Shown here: positions 63,956 to 64,000 of the stretch, piece after piece
Layout of the letters: every line of letters starts with the position of its first letter
Position numbering within the stretch: the stretch's first letter is position 1
Assembly (NCBI GenBank): GCA_964581385.1
Contig: CAZOOK010000023.1
Coordinates: 1-64,000, forward strand
Origin: CAZOOK01 sp964581385
Lineage (GTDB): Bacteria > Pseudomonadota > Gammaproteobacteria > Nevskiales > Nevskiaceae
Reading direction: 5' to 3'
Length of the DNA: 64,000 bases
Made by a program: the position numbers and the translations under genes
Notes under the pieces: model-generated
Database searches by the model: none
What the model saw: the letters and a program-made list of their open reading frames with translations, nothing else
What the model was told of the DNA's origin: nothing

Positions 63956-64000
63956 ATGGAAATCGCTGATCAGCGCGTTGTTTACATTCACTACATCCTT
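63956..64000 (+). CDS. FKBP-type peptidyl-prolyl isomerase, SlyD-like (5' end only)
   Basis: The window ends 15 codons into this gene. MEIADQRVVYIHYIL matches the conserved N-terminus of SlyD-type FKBP isomerases (typical pattern MxIAxNKVVxIHYTL). Nothing further can be seen. The call rests on this short stretch only. Confidence 0.6.
   Translation, partial: MEIADQRVVYIHYIL

Overview
The window reads as a chromosomal segment of a Gram-negative proteobacterium, most likely a gammaproteobacterium. The grounds are the gene content and order: minCDE, hslVU with a DUF971 gene, thiS-thiG-trmB, coq7, a long fadE, hemB-aroE, a PilY1-type minor pilin operon, and a his cluster running into tatABC. Most of it is GC-rich housekeeping sequence. 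It contains one 100-N assembly gap (29230-29329) and several frameshifted or decayed genes, so it comes from a draft-type assembly.

Layout. (1) 0.1-4.6 kb: a visibly AT-richer surface-polysaccharide block on the plus strand (YfhO-like membrane protein, GT2 polyprenyl-phosphate glycosyltransferase, GtrA flippase-like protein, methyltransferase), with translational overlaps or very short gaps, followed by a small remnant and an OafA-type acyltransferase. (2) 6.2-10.9 kb, minus strand: thiS, a repeat-bearing spacer, thiG, a PaiB-like gene, trmB, phosphoribulokinase and an aldo-keto reductase. (3) 10.95-17.5 kb: tRNA-Gly(CCC), a hypothetical gene with frame problems, coq7, an M28 peptidase, fadE and an atypical SDR. 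(4) 17.6-21.4 kb: a small accessory island with a Phd/PIN toxin-antitoxin pair and its palindromic operator, an IS630-type element with a -1 frameshift site, a frameshifted Kv-like potassium channel and an orphan HsdR_N nuclease. GTGGGC-type palindromes lie at about 18.45 and 21.38 kb. (5) 21.5-30.2 kb, minus strand: a three-gene surface cluster. It encodes a giant repeat protein (CxxCH-containing N-terminal domain, at least eleven 94-95 residue cadherin/Ig-like repeats, C-terminal sorting-type tail), an outer-membrane beta-barrel and a lipoprotein with three CxxCH haem motifs. A FecR-like protein with a twin-arginine motif is divergent from it.

(6) 31.2-34.1 kb: def, DUF971, hslU, hslV. (7) 34.3-42.6 kb: a PAS-GGDEF-EAL protein, a split DUF1214/DUF1254 pair, an alpha-E plus circularly permuted ATP-grasp pair, and minCDE. 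(8) 42.6-48.9 kb: an HSL-type hydrolase, a decayed gene, a winged-helix protein with a strong terminator, a DUF421 protein, an ECF sigma/anti-sigma pair, hemB and aroE. (9) 49.0-56.7 kb: the type IV pilus minor-pilin operon pilE-fimT-pilV-pilW-pilX-pilY1, with TAATG/TGATG overlaps. (10) 57.0-63.9 kb: hisB-hisH-hisA-hisF, then an inverted GT4 glycosyltransferase where hisI would be expected, then hisE-tatA-tatB-tatC, preceded by a DUF167 gene and a small membrane protein. The window ends in the first codons of a SlyD-like FKBP isomerase.

The strongest candidate for an undescribed system is the 21.5-30.2 kb cluster: a very large secreted repeat protein whose first domain carries a haem-type motif, encoded with its own beta-barrel and a three-motif lipoprotein cytochrome. 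Secondary candidates are the channel/nuclease island and the glycosyltransferase inserted in the his-tat operon. All functional links are inferred from sequence and gene order only.
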